A DNA stretch of 64,000 nt from Populus alba. Taxonomy: Eukaryota; Streptophyta; Magnoliopsida; Malpighiales; Salicaceae. The stretch spans positions 6,886,967 through 6,950,966 of the forward strand of contig NC_133299.1 of NCBI RefSeq assembly GCF_005239225.2, written 5' to 3'. The notes beneath the pieces are model-generated. The model searched no databases, had not been told where the DNA came from, and saw only the letters and a list, made by a program, of their open reading frames with translations. Shown here in pieces: positions 1 through 12,140 of this stretch. The position numbers were made by a program, and so were the translations under genes. Numbering within the stretch: the first letter of the stretch is position 1; each line of letters starts with the position of its first letter.

Positions 1-2010
1 TTTTTTTTTATATTGAATTTTGTATTGGAGGTAAATAAATACAAAAATATTTTGATGGATTTTTTGGATAAATAATTTTTTTTTCCACAGGGTTTAGCTA
101 ATTTTCTCTTTAATATCATTTAAGCATTAGGAAATAAATATAAATATTTTATATCAATTATAATCATGCATAAATATTAACTTTTAATGTTATATTCATA
201 CATATTAGTTTAAATTAACAAATATAAAAATACTAGACCAAATAACAAACATAAATATACTTGTCAAATAATAAACATAAATTTTTTTATTTTAGTAAAA
301 TCATCTAAGTAATTATACTAAAGTAATGTTAATTCATAAAATTCATCAACCTAAATTTTTTTTGAATTAGCATTTTTTATCATAAATATTTTTGCTCACA
401 TTCCATTTTTAACCAACTGATCAAAAGCATCATCAAAATAAATCTTATCAAAACTTGTTGTATTCATCATCTCTGCATATAACTAATTAATATCAAGATA
501 AATTTTGCTTAGATTTTAAATTGCCAACGCAACATCTCTAACATTTTCAAACAATTTTTTAACAAAGATCATCTTTATATGTATGATTTCTTGTTCTACG
601 TTGCCTTTTTTGGGCACTACATAAAGATATCTCTTTCTCATTTGAAATTTCTTCATATTCACCATTATTGTATTCCAGTATTCTCTTCCAAGTTGGTGTT
701 AACCTATGAAAAGTGAGAAAATGATTTCCATAAAGCCTGAATTATCCGCAATTATCTTAAATACAAGATGACCAGACAATTCATTGATCTCTCTCTTCCA
801 GCAACATTTTTATCTCCTGTTAGGATCTAGTTTACTATCCTTTCTTTTCATCTCTTGATTGCAGATAAATCCTATGTTGAGATAAAAACTCCCAGAACAG
901 ACTGTATCACATCACCCCGAGAAAACTCATTTCAAAGCTGTAAAGCCATTTTATGAACATCAACTCCCTCTCTCTGCTTAATTATACAACCACTGGAGTT
1001 CATCACCCAAACCATCACCAACATTCGCACCAGCCAGCTCTCTTCTCTCCGGGCCTCAGCAGTCATTAGCGACCACAACAGCAGCTCTCCACGACTGCAA
1101 CACCATTATTAGCCTCGTTAGCAAGCAACATGGGGTGATGTGACTTTCTTTCCTTTTTCGACAGCGAGCAACAACATGGAAAGGATATAATGAGATATTT
1201 AAGGATACATTTAATTGTAATTTTTCATTAAGGTTTCTTGTTGGGTTGACTAGAATTTATTTGATTTCCTTTTCTTTTATGGCTTGCGAACTGGGAATTA
1301 GAGGAAAAAGGATAGAAGAAGAAAAAAAGATGAAGATGAGGTTCTTTTTCTCTCAATATAATTGCAGAAAAGGAGAGGAATTAAAGGTTTAATATGACAG
1401 AAGATGTTATGACTAACATTGTTTTCTAGTCATTCGGCTAGTGAGGAATCAGATGTGAAGGGAAGGTGGTGGCTAGGTTTGCTGCTCGGGGGAAGAAGAT
1501 GTGTGGAATGACAACTAGGGTCATGTTAGGGATGAAGATGAACAGGGTGTTTTTATTATTATTATTCAATTGAGAAATTATAATATGTAAATAGAAAATA
1601 ATCATAATCTTGAAAATAATTAGTTTTTTTATTGTTTTTTTTAGAATATTAAATGTTAATATATTTTTAAAATATAATTTTTCAAATTATAACATGTAAT
1701 TATAATATGAACTAAATTATTGAAAGGTAGGGGTAATTTTTATTTTTTTTACTGAATTATAAAAAATTATCCTGAAATTTGAGTAAAACTTAACTTAGCT
1801 TTTAATTTTTTTTTAATTCAAGTGTTTTAAATTTATTTTTTTTTTATAAAAAAGGATTTTTTAAAAAAATTTTGACCATAGTTAATAATTTAGAAATACA
1901 GCACATGGCATAAAAAACATGTGATTTGAAAAAACAAATAATGGAGAGATGAAAATCATAGTCTAGCTGGATCGCTCATGAGTTAGCTCTACCTAGATCA
2001 CGGTTGGGTA

Positions 2011-2265
2011 AATTAATTTAAAATAATATTATTATAAAAAATAAATTTTTTTTAAAAAAATCAAAATACATTTAATTTGAGTTTTAATTGGATTGTAGAT
2101 TAATAATAGGTAGTATAGGTTTGAATTAATCAATTTTTAAATTAATTTAAAATAATATTATTATAAAAAATAATTTTTTTTAAAAAAATTAAAATATATT
2201 TAATTTGAGTTTTAATCGGATCATAGATTAATAATAAGGTTATATCGGTTTGAATTAATCAATTT
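2011..2265. repeat. Tandem duplication, period about 129 bp
   Basis: Two adjacent copies begin with the same AATTAATTTAAA string at 2011 and 2140 and run in parallel, with scattered substitutions, to about 2265. The unit is AT-rich non-coding DNA. This is read directly from the sequence; the outer ends are approximate. Confidence 0.8.
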
Positions 2266-3294
2266 TTACTCTATATGAAATTCAAACAAAGTGAGGTCTT
2301 GAATTAACCCCTTTCTAGATTATAGCTATATTTGAGACTGTAATTATAATTATTTTTTAAAGTATTTTTTATATTAAAATATATTAAAATGATATTTTTA
2401 TATATTTTTTTTAGTTTAGTTCATCAAACAATCTAATTTATATAAAAAATTAATTTGTTTTAATTTTTTAAAACCACAGATATAATCACATTTTTAAATA
2501 CTCTCTAACATCCAAAACTAAATTTAATAACATTGATAAAATCCACAGAGTGTTTATATATATATATATAGTACTCAAACAAAAAAAAATTAAAATCGGG
2601 GAGTAAGTTCAATTTGACTCAAAATTCAGGATAATTCTGAATAATTTAGGTTATTATTATTATTATTATTATTATTATTTTGTTGTCTTTTAATGAACAA
2701 TAGAATAAAGTCCGTGCCATTATAGCTTTACTTTAATCCATTGGAAAATCTTGAATGATTCCGAATCTTTCATAATCATAGCGTCATATATTTCTTGAAT
2801 TGGGGAGATTCGCTACTTTGTCATAGATTTTAAACCGGATCTTTTAAGCATTCAATGGTACATGGTTGAAGATTTACCAGTGTTAAAGCTGGAAAGCAAC
2901 TTTTTCTACAGATTGGTGCTGGATGTTGCTGCTTTTATAAGGGCAGGGAGGAAAATGCAAGGATCCTGTGTTCTTCTATTAAAATAATAACTTCACTTTT
3001 TATATTTTACTAAATGAAAAGTTGTTTTTCACCATTCCCTGCATTAAACTAGAGGAGTTTACTTGGAAATGAAGAACACATTCGAGTTCTTCATAGGTTT
3101 CAGTGTATGTTATCTTGTTTCAGTTGCCAAAGAAGCAAAGATTAGTTTAGATTTGTTGTTTTTATTCACTAATCCTCTTATCATAAACAAAACTTGATTA
3201 TGTTTTCAATAATAAAATTAAAAAAAATTTATCTTCTATCAAAATTGGTTGGAGTTAGAAGTTTAGCATTAGATGTGTGTTTGATTTAAGATTT

Positions 3295-3475
3295 ATTTGG
3301 TGGGAAATTTTGTTTTTTAAAGTATTTTTTATTCAAAAATATATTTAATAATATATTTTTTAAAAAAATATTTTTGATATTAGTATATTAAAACGATTTA
3401 AAAACATTAAAAAAATTAATTTTAAAAAAATAAAAAATAAATTCAACCATAACCTCAAACAAATATCACCATAAA
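3295..3475 (+). repeat. Short AT-rich dispersed repeat (MITE-like), copy 1
   Basis: A run of T- and A-rich blocks around a core reading roughly ATTTTTGATATTAG, then a (T)AAAACGATTTAAAAA block, then a tail with AAACAAA. The same ordered blocks recur at about 6.9, 12.0, 14.1, 16.3, 26.7, 31.1, 48.4, 52.5 and 56.8 kb in both orientations. It looks like a non-autonomous element common in Populus, but the class assignment is recall, not a search. Confidence 0.5.
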
Positions 3476-3895
3476 AATTAATGTAGTTTTGAATGTGGCT
3501 ACCAGTATGATTGTGGGTATAAGTATAAATGCAGTTGTAACTGTAATTAGAGAAAAACATTGCTTGAAATACATGAACAATTAAATGTGAATTTATATTA
3601 AAACTAATTAAAAATATTTATGTAAGATATATGTATAAAAATCATTTTAATTAAGAAAATAGAGTGAAAGTAAAATTTATAAGTTGAAAGTTGAAAATTT
3701 TAACCTCTGATTAAGGTTTTGTTTGATATGGTTTTTGTAAATTGATTTAAATTTCTTACATATAGAAAAATCATAAATAAGTTTGATTAGAATTAATTAT
3801 TAACTTAAATAAAAAAAAACTTATTATAAAATTGAGTCAAAATTCGAATTTAATAAAAATTAAGATTTTTAACTTAATGGTTTATGGATTCTAAG

Positions 3896-3896
<1 letters not shown>

Positions 3897-3937
<41 letters not shown>
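3897..3937. repeat. (TA)n microsatellite
   Basis: An uninterrupted TA dinucleotide tract of 41 bp, likely length-polymorphic. Confidence 0.95.
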
Positions 3938-3939
<2 letters not shown>

Positions 3940-4399
3940 TTCAAAAAAGTTGTTATAAATAATTTGTATTAAACATACTATCGTTTTAATTTATTTTTGG
4001 TATCAGACTATTTATGAAAGAATAAATTGAGATTAATTAACAAGATTCCTAGCTTTACCATGATGAAGCAGTTCCCTTACTTTCGAGGCCTTACCTGTAT
4101 GGGAAAAAGGTCAATAATCATCGTCTCTTGTAATTATTTATGTGAGAATCTATCTTCTTTAGAGTTGTCCTCAAATCATGGTATGGCACCTACCTGGATT
4201 AAACTAGGAAGAAGAAGACAACTGTGACATTACAGTATATAACATGACAGCTTACCAATGTGCCTTTGGAGCCATGTCCAACAGTGGATTTATCATTCCA
4301 TCATGGCAAATTTGCCTGATCAAGAATAACTCGTGTACGGTCAAGATCATGCTGTGATACATGAATACCAACAGACGAGTCGTTATATCATAGTAGAGC

Positions 4400-4434
4400 G
4401 GGGCCCCATCAAAAGGCATGCAGGATTTATAGAG
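4400..4434 (+). promoter_or_regulatory. Probable core promoter of the OFP6-like gene
   Basis: A TATA-like TTTATAGAG lies at 4426-4434, about 140 bp upstream of the ATG at 4571. It is preceded by a GGGGCCCC palindrome (4400-4407), close to class I TCP-type GGGCCC sites, and by a CATGCA RY-like element (4417-4422). A pyrimidine-rich leader follows the TATA, as expected for a plant 5' UTR. The transcription start is inferred, not seen. Confidence 0.45.
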
Positions 4435-4570
4435 AACCCTCCCCTCCTTCCCCTCCCTCAGTCAAATGCCTCATCTCTATTCACTCGCTTGCTCAGGCGC
4501 TCTTCAAGGAAATCCCAACAGTCTCCTTTCACCTCTCCTTCTCTCACAGAAGCACTCTTAACAATCAACA

Positions 4571-5164
4571 ATGGCCGCTAACAAGAAAAAGCTCCTTTTC
4601 AACACAGTCTCGGTTAACTTAGGCTGTAGCAGCTGCAAGAAACCAAAACTTTCCAGTATATTCCAGCCAAAACCAAAACTCCAAACCCCCACTTACAGAA
4701 AACACAAGAAGGATCTCTACTGCTCCTCTTCTTCGACCTCCTCAACAAAAATAACCACAAACCAATCTCGAGACGACCATGAATATCATGACACCCCGTC
4801 CACTTTCTCTCCATCAATGGACACGCCACCCTATTTCTTCTCTGACACAGACAACAGCGGGACGTGTTCAAGATCCGTGCGAGGATTTGGGCGTGTTGGA
4901 GGTGAAAGCGTTGCCGTTGAGAAAGATTCCGATGACCCTTATCTGGATTTTAGACACTCAATGTTGCAAATGATACTGGAGAAGCAGATTTACTCAAAGG
5001 ATGATCTTAGACAGCTCCTTGATTGTTTCTTGCAGCTAAATTCGCCTTATTATCATGGGATTATCGTCAGAGCTTTCACTGAGATCTGGAATGGAGTCTT
5101 CTCTGTGAGGTCTAATACCACTACAGGTTCCGAGAAGCAGCCGCATTATTACTATGGCTGCTAG
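4571..5164 (+). CDS. OFP6: OVATE family protein, OFP6-like transcriptional repressor
   Basis: An intronless 197-residue reading frame with a clear ATG. The C-terminal OVATE domain spans about residues 117-178: it opens with DPYLDFRHSM, continues through a DLRQLLDCFL helix and ends near HGIIVRAFTEIWNGVFSV. The N-terminus carries the NTVSVNLGC and SCKKPKL motifs of the OFP6-type subgroup, followed by a Ser/Thr-rich low-complexity linker (about 50-105). OVATE proteins are plant-specific nuclear and cytoplasmic repressors that bind TALE homeodomain (KNOX/BELL) and TRM proteins and shape cell elongation and organ form. A frame upstream at 4333-4581 lies in the leader and is not a gene. The stop is followed by a polyadenylation-like signal. 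Family assignment is firm; the paralogue number is by recall. Confidence 0.93.
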   Translation: MAANKKKLLFNTVSVNLGCSSCKKPKLSSIFQPKPKLQTPTYRKHKKDLYCSSSSTSSTKITTNQSRDDHEYHDTPSTFSPSMDTPPYFFSDTDNSGTCSRSVRGFGRVGGESVAVEKDSDDPYLDFRHSMLQMILEKQIYSKDDLRQLLDCFLQLNSPYYHGIIVRAFTEIWNGVFSVRSNTTTGSEKQPHYYYGC

Positions 5165-5255
5165 TCACGTGACTTGTGAAGATGGTTCTTGCTGCTCTGC
5201 ACGTGAAGTCTTGTCCGGGTACAAAATAATTCGTTTGTAGAATGAACGGTCGATT

Positions 5256-5261
5256 AATAAA
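5256..5261 (+). terminator. Polyadenylation-like signal of the OFP6-like gene
   Basis: AATAAA lies about 92 bases after the stop codon, a normal spacing for a plant near-upstream element. A second AATAAA occurs near 5.5 kb. Confidence 0.5.
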
Positions 5262-7830
5262 GTGGAAGTCTTCTTTCCTTGTTAACATGAGATCTTATGT
5301 TTTAGTTTAGGCATTTTGTGTATGTAATGGCAAAAATGTCTCTTCGACATTTCTAACTTTTGTACCTTTGTTGGTTTATGTGATGACAAGAGTACAAATA
5401 TTGGAGTTGTAGAATCTTATCTATCTAAGCTACTTGCTCCTCATGAAATTGTCTTTCGGATAAGCAAATCCGACTGTTAATGTCTCATGTTTCATAAGCT
5501 GTGAATAAATCTATGCATAATTATTTATTATTATTAATGATTTTTTTTATTTTATTAAATAATTATTGATTTATTTAATTAGAATTTTTTAATTATATTC
5601 TTAAACACATTAAGATAGCATACATACCCGATTTTATTTATTTTTTTGAAACAAAAGAATTTACAACAAGTGAAGTGCGGATAGCTAGTTACTTAGTAAC
5701 TCTTTATTGCTATATTAAATCATTAAATTGAAATACTTTTTTACGAGTTGAGACAGTGTTAAACACAGTTGTATATGCACTCAAGGCACCTATTGGCCCC
5801 AAGAGCGAGGTTTTTTCTTCCCTCGAAGTTTAAAAGGCTATTAAACAATAACCAACTGCGATGGTGGAAATAAAAAAGAGATGTCTTTCTATACTTTCAC
5901 TTCAAAACTGCTTCAAACATCCATTAATTTATTTCCACTTCAAAGCTGCTTCAAACATATATTTTATATTTCTATCTTTTTAATCGGTCTCGTGTGCACT
6001 TGCATGTTTCTACACACAAATTAAGGGTTTCCATTTCGAGTGAAAATCTACTTTTTTCAAGCTTTTGTAATTTTATTTCCGCAACTTTTATGTCATCGTC
6101 TTTTTCTTTTGTTTTCAACAACCATCACTTGCATCTACAGAAGCTACCGCAGCTAAGCCAGGGGTACATTGTTGGCACAGTCAAAGCTGAAGAGCTGAAC
6201 CTCTAAACCAAGCATAGGAGAAGGTTTTTTAGCCAAAGGCATGTTAATAGAGCAGATAAACTCAAAATCTAAGAAGGTAGGGATTGGGACGGGGACCAGA
6301 CCAGGGCGGAGATGGTCAAAATCATTGCCAGGTTTTGACAAGAGAGCGTTGTTCATGGTGGGGAAAGATAGGTGCAGGGCAATGGCATTGGGATTTGAAA
6401 TATATTAGTAAGTTGGAAGAGGAGGGAGACAGTTGGTTTGATGCATTTTTAATGGGAAATAAATTAGGGCTCATAAAGTTTCTCGTGACTTGACTTTGAG
6501 CATTTCCCAATACCGCCATTAAATTGAACCTCGATGATTATCTCTATGGAAAACAACTGTGCTTAGAGTTTCAGGTTTTATTGTCATTTATGGCGATGTC
6601 TGGAATTGATTTGATGCATGCACTATTTCCCACCAGTAATGAGGATCTGTGGATTGCTGAAGATCGCTCATGATAACGTGCAGCAAACAGCAAATTAAAT
6701 TGAAGATTCATAGAGTTTTTTAAAAAAAAATTAGAAAAATAAAACAGCTTATAAAATATTTAGAAAATTTATCAGTGTGTTTATTTTTTAAGATAGTTTT
6801 TGTAATTATAGTTCAAAAAAGATAAATTTAAAAAAAAATGTAGTGAGATGTTGTTACTTGAATTTAAATAGTATTTGATAAAAATTATAGTTAAAGTTTA
6901 TGTGTAGAAAAAAACATATATAAAATGTTTAGTTGTGGTTGTTTTTTTAAAAGTGTTTTTTACTTGAAAATGAATTCAAATACTTTTTTTATATATTTTT
7001 TTTAAAATTATTTTTGGTATTAACACATCAAAATGATCTGAAAATAATAATAAAAAATTTAATTTGAAGTAAAGAAAAAAATAAAAAAAATAAATTTTAA
7101 AAAAATGATTTTGAAATATAAAAACAAACAAAATTTTATATAACTAAGTTAAAAAATCATGTAAAAACTATTTTATAAAAACTATATTTCAAATTTAATA
7201 TTTTGATAAACCTTATAATTTAATACATTATCAAACATCTAATTATATTTTTTATATCGTAAACATAAAAGCTAAGGATAAATAAACGCACCCAATAACT
7301 GATGAGCATATCTCATTAGCTAATAACTCTTCTTAATTGTTAAATAGCCTCCTTGTACAAATTATAACGAAGAGAGCTCATAGATAAGAGAGAATAAATA
7401 AAGAAAAAACACTTTATGGTATACTGCAACTCTGACGATAATATTTTTGATACCATTTAAAAAATTTTAATGAGACAAATATAACACATTAAAAAAAAAA
7501 ACATCAAGTTATGAAATGTATTACACGAATTATTCAAAAGTAAATGAATTAATTGTTAACTTTAAATGGTTTATGTGTTCCACTCTAATTATTATGAAGT
7601 ATCTTATTGAAGTTAAGTTGTTAAATTTATTTTGTTGAAATATTTTTAAAAAATATAAATAATATTATTATTGGAGTTTTAGTGTCCATCCAAAAACTTG
7701 TTTTCTTCTCTTTCATTTTTTTTAATTGTAATTTGTGCAAATTCATTTAACAATTGAATAGAATCACTAGTGAAACATGTTACTATGATTCGTTAAACTA
7801 TATTTTCTATAATGTTATTTTTTTATTCTC
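5262..7830. other. Intergenic, AT-rich, no gene
   Basis: Only short random frames. A 23-bp direct repeat with one mismatch occurs at 5898-5920 and 5936-5958. A patch at 6.1-6.65 kb is less AT-rich but has no frame longer than about 70 codons and no recognisable motif. A MITE-like repeat occupies about 6930-7130. Confidence 0.6.
6930..7130 (+). repeat. Short AT-rich dispersed repeat, copy 2
   Basis: Begins with TTGTGGTTG and AAAAGTGTTTTTTA, has the core TTTTTGGTATTAACACATC then AAAATGATCTGAAAA, and ends in AAACAAACAAA. The block order matches the copy at 3.3 kb and the reversed copies elsewhere. Confidence 0.55.
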
Positions 7831-7854
7831 TTTTTTCCGGTGCTAATGTACCAA

Positions 7855-8130
7855 AATTTACGGTGATATTTACCGACGGATGTAAATCCCTCGGTAATTC
7901 TATTGGTATATATCAACTAAATTATATATAAAATACATAGAATTTTGAAGAAACAAAAAATAGTTCGATGATGTGGAAGTTTTTGCTGGTGATTTTACCG
8001 ACGGAATTATCAAGGGATTCAAATGAGAATCTTCGTACAATGATGTGATCCATTCACCATTTAAATTGCCGATGGAATCACCAATAAAATATTTCCATCG
8101 GTGATTCCATCGATAAAAGTTAATATAACA
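7855..8130. mobile_element. CACTA-like subterminal repeat relic
   Basis: Several copies, in both orientations, of an ACCGACGGA / CCGATGGAAT / TCGGTAATT motif in 280 bp. Such clustered short repeats are typical of the subterminal regions of plant CACTA (En/Spm) transposons. No CACTA terminal inverted repeat or transposase was seen here, so the ends are undefined. Confidence 0.45.
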
Positions 8131-9369
8131 CCATGTTGCCTCCCCTCCCATATATCTCCTTCTTCTTCCCCAATCTTTGCATCTAAATAAACTGCCCCAC
8201 CCTCAACTGCAAATAACCGCCCCCCTAAAAATACCCCCATTTTCTTAACACAAGCAATCATTCTTTAACTTTTGTAGTTACAAGATTCGTGTTTTAATTT
8301 ATTGTGGATTTTTTTTATTTTTTGTAAGTAAATTTATCTTTTTTAATTTTCACATTAAAATGTCAACTTATGATTATTATTATTATTATTATTATTATAT
8401 GTAATTTGTTAGTGTATGTACATGTTTTATTGTTATTTCCCAAACAAATTTGTAATATGAATGTATGATTTTGGGGTCCTTTTGGATGATCACAGAGAGA
8501 CAGGTGCGTGGCGTAGGGCACCCATGTCCCATTAGTAAGAAACCAAGGAGGCTAACCACAGATTATAACCCTTGAAACTTATCGAACAGCTCACATGTTA
8601 ATGCTAGCAAGATTTATTCATAAGGAAAAGGTATAAAAGAAACACACCAGCACTCATCTGATTGAATATCTAGATTAAAACCCCAGAAACCTTGGAAAGT
8701 TCAAATGATCGAGCCTAATCTTTAAGGAATTCTAAGCCCTGGGTACTTGTTGGTCGGGCATGACCCAGTAATAAACGGGTCTATCATAGGTCTAGAGCCT
8801 CGACGTTCTCCGGACTGACTTAGAAGTTGGGCTAATGCTCGCAATGGTCGATTGTCGAAGTCCATGAACCCAATGATGTGGGTTTTTTTTTTTACAGAAC
8901 TTAAAATTAACTACCAGTAAAACTGTTTTAAAATCTGGCTAAGGTGGTAAGAAAAACATTGCGTGCGCAGTTAATAACTTGAAAATTTGTAATAATTGAT
9001 GCATACGATACAATCAGAGAGCCAGAAAAGGCGAAATGGTTCATCATTGCAACGCTTAGGTAACAGCAGCTCAGGTTACTGCTGACCGTAACAAAACGAT
9101 GCATTTAATGAAGAAAAACATGTAAAGTCCTGAGAAAATGACAGGCACAAACATCAACACTCTTGTTTAGTCACAAATCTCATGGAAGTTATTTATTATT
9201 TTGGACAGTGAGTCTCATTCATGGGTCGCTCTCTATTCACCATCTTCAAAACAACATCATGTCATACTTTTCTTCTCTGCTTCATGATTTTTTTCATGAC
9301 ACTTGCACTAGCTATCTTTTTTTCTTTTAAAATATTAAATGATATATTCGAATCAATTTCTAAGCCCAT
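8131..9369. other. Intergenic or unassigned transposon flank
   Basis: No credible gene. The stretch from about 8.48 to 9.3 kb is less AT-rich than its surroundings. It may be the downstream flank or LTR of the minus-strand copia remnant that starts at 9.37 kb, but no matching second LTR was found. Confidence 0.4.
8368..8399. repeat. (ATT)n microsatellite
   Basis: A trinucleotide ATT tract of about 30 bp in non-coding DNA. Confidence 0.85.
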
Positions 9370-11538
9370 CAGCTTTGGTTTTTCAAAAACAATTTAAAAA
9401 CATACATTTGCCGTTGCATTTAGAGTGTGCATTCAGAGCTGCAGCAATGTCACCACACCAAACCTCAATTGCTAGAGAAGCATCCTGCCCCGTTTGTTTC
9501 AGTAAAGACCTTAACCAAATTACTTCGGTAGAGACATTATCTACTGCGCTATATTTAGCCTCAGTGAAAGAGCGTGCCACTGAGGAAATAATAGGAGACG
9601 GTGGCTTGGCCTTTTCCGGCATGGTATATGGGCAAAGAACAATTGAGTGATGGCGACCTTCATGTGAAGGGACAACAGATTGTGGAATGGACTATTCAGA
9701 GGGTGATAATGACAAATCCACAAAGAGATTGATAACTGAAGGATTCAAGATAACATTGCTAGAGAAAGGAGCTTGTAAGTCAATAATTAATGGCGTTATC
9801 CTCGAATTAAGATGCGGGGTACTGTGAGAAAGGAGCCGAAGTAATAGATAGATAGTGCATAAAAAATCTTCAAGAAACTATAATAGGGAGCTTGTTTAAA
9901 TAATTACTGAAAGGATTGGTGCTATTCAAACCTGGTGTGGGCATTCGATTGATTAAAAGAGCAGAAGTAGCGAAAGCATATGCCCAAAACAAAAAATTTG
10001 CCTTCAGCCACACCATCCTGCCCATGAGTATGGGGACAAGAAATCAATTGATGAATTCCAAACTTCTGCAAGTAAGAATGAACATGCAAAACTCTACCCC
10101 CAATCTGATTATAAGCATTTAAGTTTCCATTAATAAGATATTGCCAAGAAAAATTGGTGCATTCATAACCAAAAAAGCCAAGAAATAACGTTCTCTGATG
10201 AATGATAGAGAAAGGGCGCAGGACCCTAGAAATCAACATGAACCAAGGATAATGGTTCACTTGTAAGTGATCCTGTACCAGGTAGAGTAATCCTACTAAA
10301 CTTCCCTAAGCAATATAAAGTACATTTTTGCTTAGATACTTTTAGGGAATTAGAACAAGGCAACTGGAAATTCTTGATTACAGATAAGACTGATGGAAAT
10401 TGCAGACTTCCCAAACCCGCCTGCCAATCCTTCAAGCTGATTTTTCACTCTGATGAAGGCTTTTGCTCCTTGTTGAAGTTACGGTAGTGCAACCCTAGGA
10501 AGTAGATATATATAGATTCCATCTTCAGCTGGTCCTTCTCGTAAGGTTTTATGGGTTCTCTCGTCCTTTATAGAAAAACAATTAAAAAGAAATTGAAAAA
10601 AAGCCACCATCTTCTCTAGTGAATCTATTGACAGAAAGCAATTGTTTTTGCATGTGGAACATGTAGGATATGTTTCAGATTGAGCTTTTTGGAATCAGAA
10701 AGGAAAATGCTTATTTAATATGATTTATAGTCAAACCATTGCCATTACGTACCAACCAAAACCTAATCCTTACCTTTGTACTCTTCAGAAATGTACGGAC
10801 TTGCTAAGTCATGAGTTATGTGACGAGCAGCAGCAGTGTTTGGGAACCAGTCAGAAGTGTTGCTAGAAACAGCCATATTTGCCCCAGGGTGTCATCGTGC
10901 TTGTCATGAGGCTTTCTGCACCACTTTGTAGCGTGATTGCGTAAGCCACTGATTTGACGAGAAGACTTAAAAGAACCAGCGATTGCCTTTATTGGTGGAC
11001 TACTACTGTTGGGAAAATCTCATGTTCCTCTGATTTGTCGTGTGAACAGAATTGATGGATGGCTCTTGTCTTGCAACATTACCACCAGAATTAATAGAGG
11101 TTTTAGAGCTCTTGAGAAATATTTCATTAGCAACTTACTGCCCCGATAGCTCATGAAAACACACATGATCCCTTCGAGTAGAAACAGCAGTGATGATAGG
11201 AAGCAATCAAAAAATATTGCCACTAAATCGGCCTTTCCAAGAGGCATACCTGCTGCAGCTAATTCATCAGCAATCAATTTTTCTTCTTTCAGGATTTGAG
11301 ACGTGATTTTGTCTGCCAAGGTGAGCTCTTGCAATGTCAGATGTAACTGCACTTGCCGAGCACTGAGGCCTGAGCCGAAAGCTTGAAGAAGAGCGTGCCA
11401 AACATCATAGGAATCGTCTAACCAACTGAGGAGGAGTTGATCTCTTTGGAACTAGTTGGAAAATTCTAGATTTTCTGCCAAAATATTGGTTTCAGAAGTG
11501 TAAGTGTGTTTAAAAGGCACTGGATATCTTGGTGCCAT
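9370..11538 (-). pseudogene. Internally deleted Ty1/copia polyprotein remnant
   Basis: Read on the minus strand the domains appear in copia order. Gag of the UBN2 type starts near an ATG at 11538 and includes LSWLDDSYDVWHALLQAF and a long helical stretch to about 11.2 kb. A protease-like segment follows near 10.84 kb (DWFPNTAAARHITHDL), where the catalytic Asp of the usual DTG is replaced by Asn. Integrase pieces lie at about 10.4-9.95 kb (CLGKFSRITLPGTGS; FGIHQLISCPHT.GQDGVAEGK). An RNase H piece lies at 9.4-9.64 kb (RSFTEAKYSAVDNVSTEVIWL). Reverse transcriptase is not recognisable: integrase and RNase H lie only about 300 bp apart. Frames are broken. No primer-binding site or paired LTR was found. 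Confidence 0.8.
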
Positions 11539-11964
11539 CTATTTGACTATTGAGCATGTAGCAGTTAAGTGTGAATTGTGTTCTTCAAGTCCGAACGTTT
11601 TTATAGTATTGTGTCTTGTGGAAGAGTGTTAGCCACGACATCGAGTTGAAGGAGAAGCTGTTGCGAACAAGATTTGAGTAGCAAACTAGAGTTTTGAGAG
11701 TTTGATGGTGAAGAAAAAACAGGATTTTTAAAAGGATAACATTTCTTTTTTATATTATTTTGTTGACATAAATATATTATTGAAATAAATAATTTGATCT
11801 TTTTTAAATGGGTATGTGTATATGTTTTCTAAATTTAAATTTGATAATTCGTATGTGAGATATAAATTGAAGTTGATCTCTAGGATATCAATAGATTGTT
11901 AGTATATCTATAATTATTTTTTTGCTAGATAACAGTTTCAACAATGTTAATCAGATTTTTTTTT

Positions 11965-12140
11965 TTTGTATTTTAAAAATATTTTTTAAAAAATTTAAAT
12001 TTTTTTAAATTAATATTTTTTTTATTGTTTTTAGATCATTTTCATTCTCTAATATTAAAAATAATTTTTAAAAATAAAAAAAAAATATTATTTTAATATA
12101 TTTTTAAGTAAACAAACATTTTAAAACACAACAATAATTG
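11965..12140 (-). repeat. Short AT-rich dispersed repeat, copy 3 (reversed)
   Basis: Core reads GTTTTTAGATCATTTTCATT then CTAATATTAAAAATAATTTT, the reverse complement of the core at 6.9 kb, with an AAACAAACATTTTAAAACAC tail. Confidence 0.55.

Larger units (their letters stand above)
1..4425. other. AT-rich intergenic DNA with decayed repeats
   Basis: No credible gene. The stretch is AT-rich with many stops in all frames. It holds a tandem duplication near 2.0-2.27 kb, an (ATT)n tract near 2651-2680, a short AT-rich dispersed repeat near 3.3-3.47 kb and a 41-bp (TA)n tract at 3897-3937. On the minus strand around 400-700 there are short, broken coding-like runs that I could not assign. A less AT-rich patch at about 960-1150 has no coherent frame. 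Confidence 0.6.

Noticed and set aside
4333..4581. Plus-strand frame just upstream of the OFP6-like gene
   Set aside because: It starts at a non-ATG codon, lies across the promoter and leader, and ends inside the true gene's first codons.
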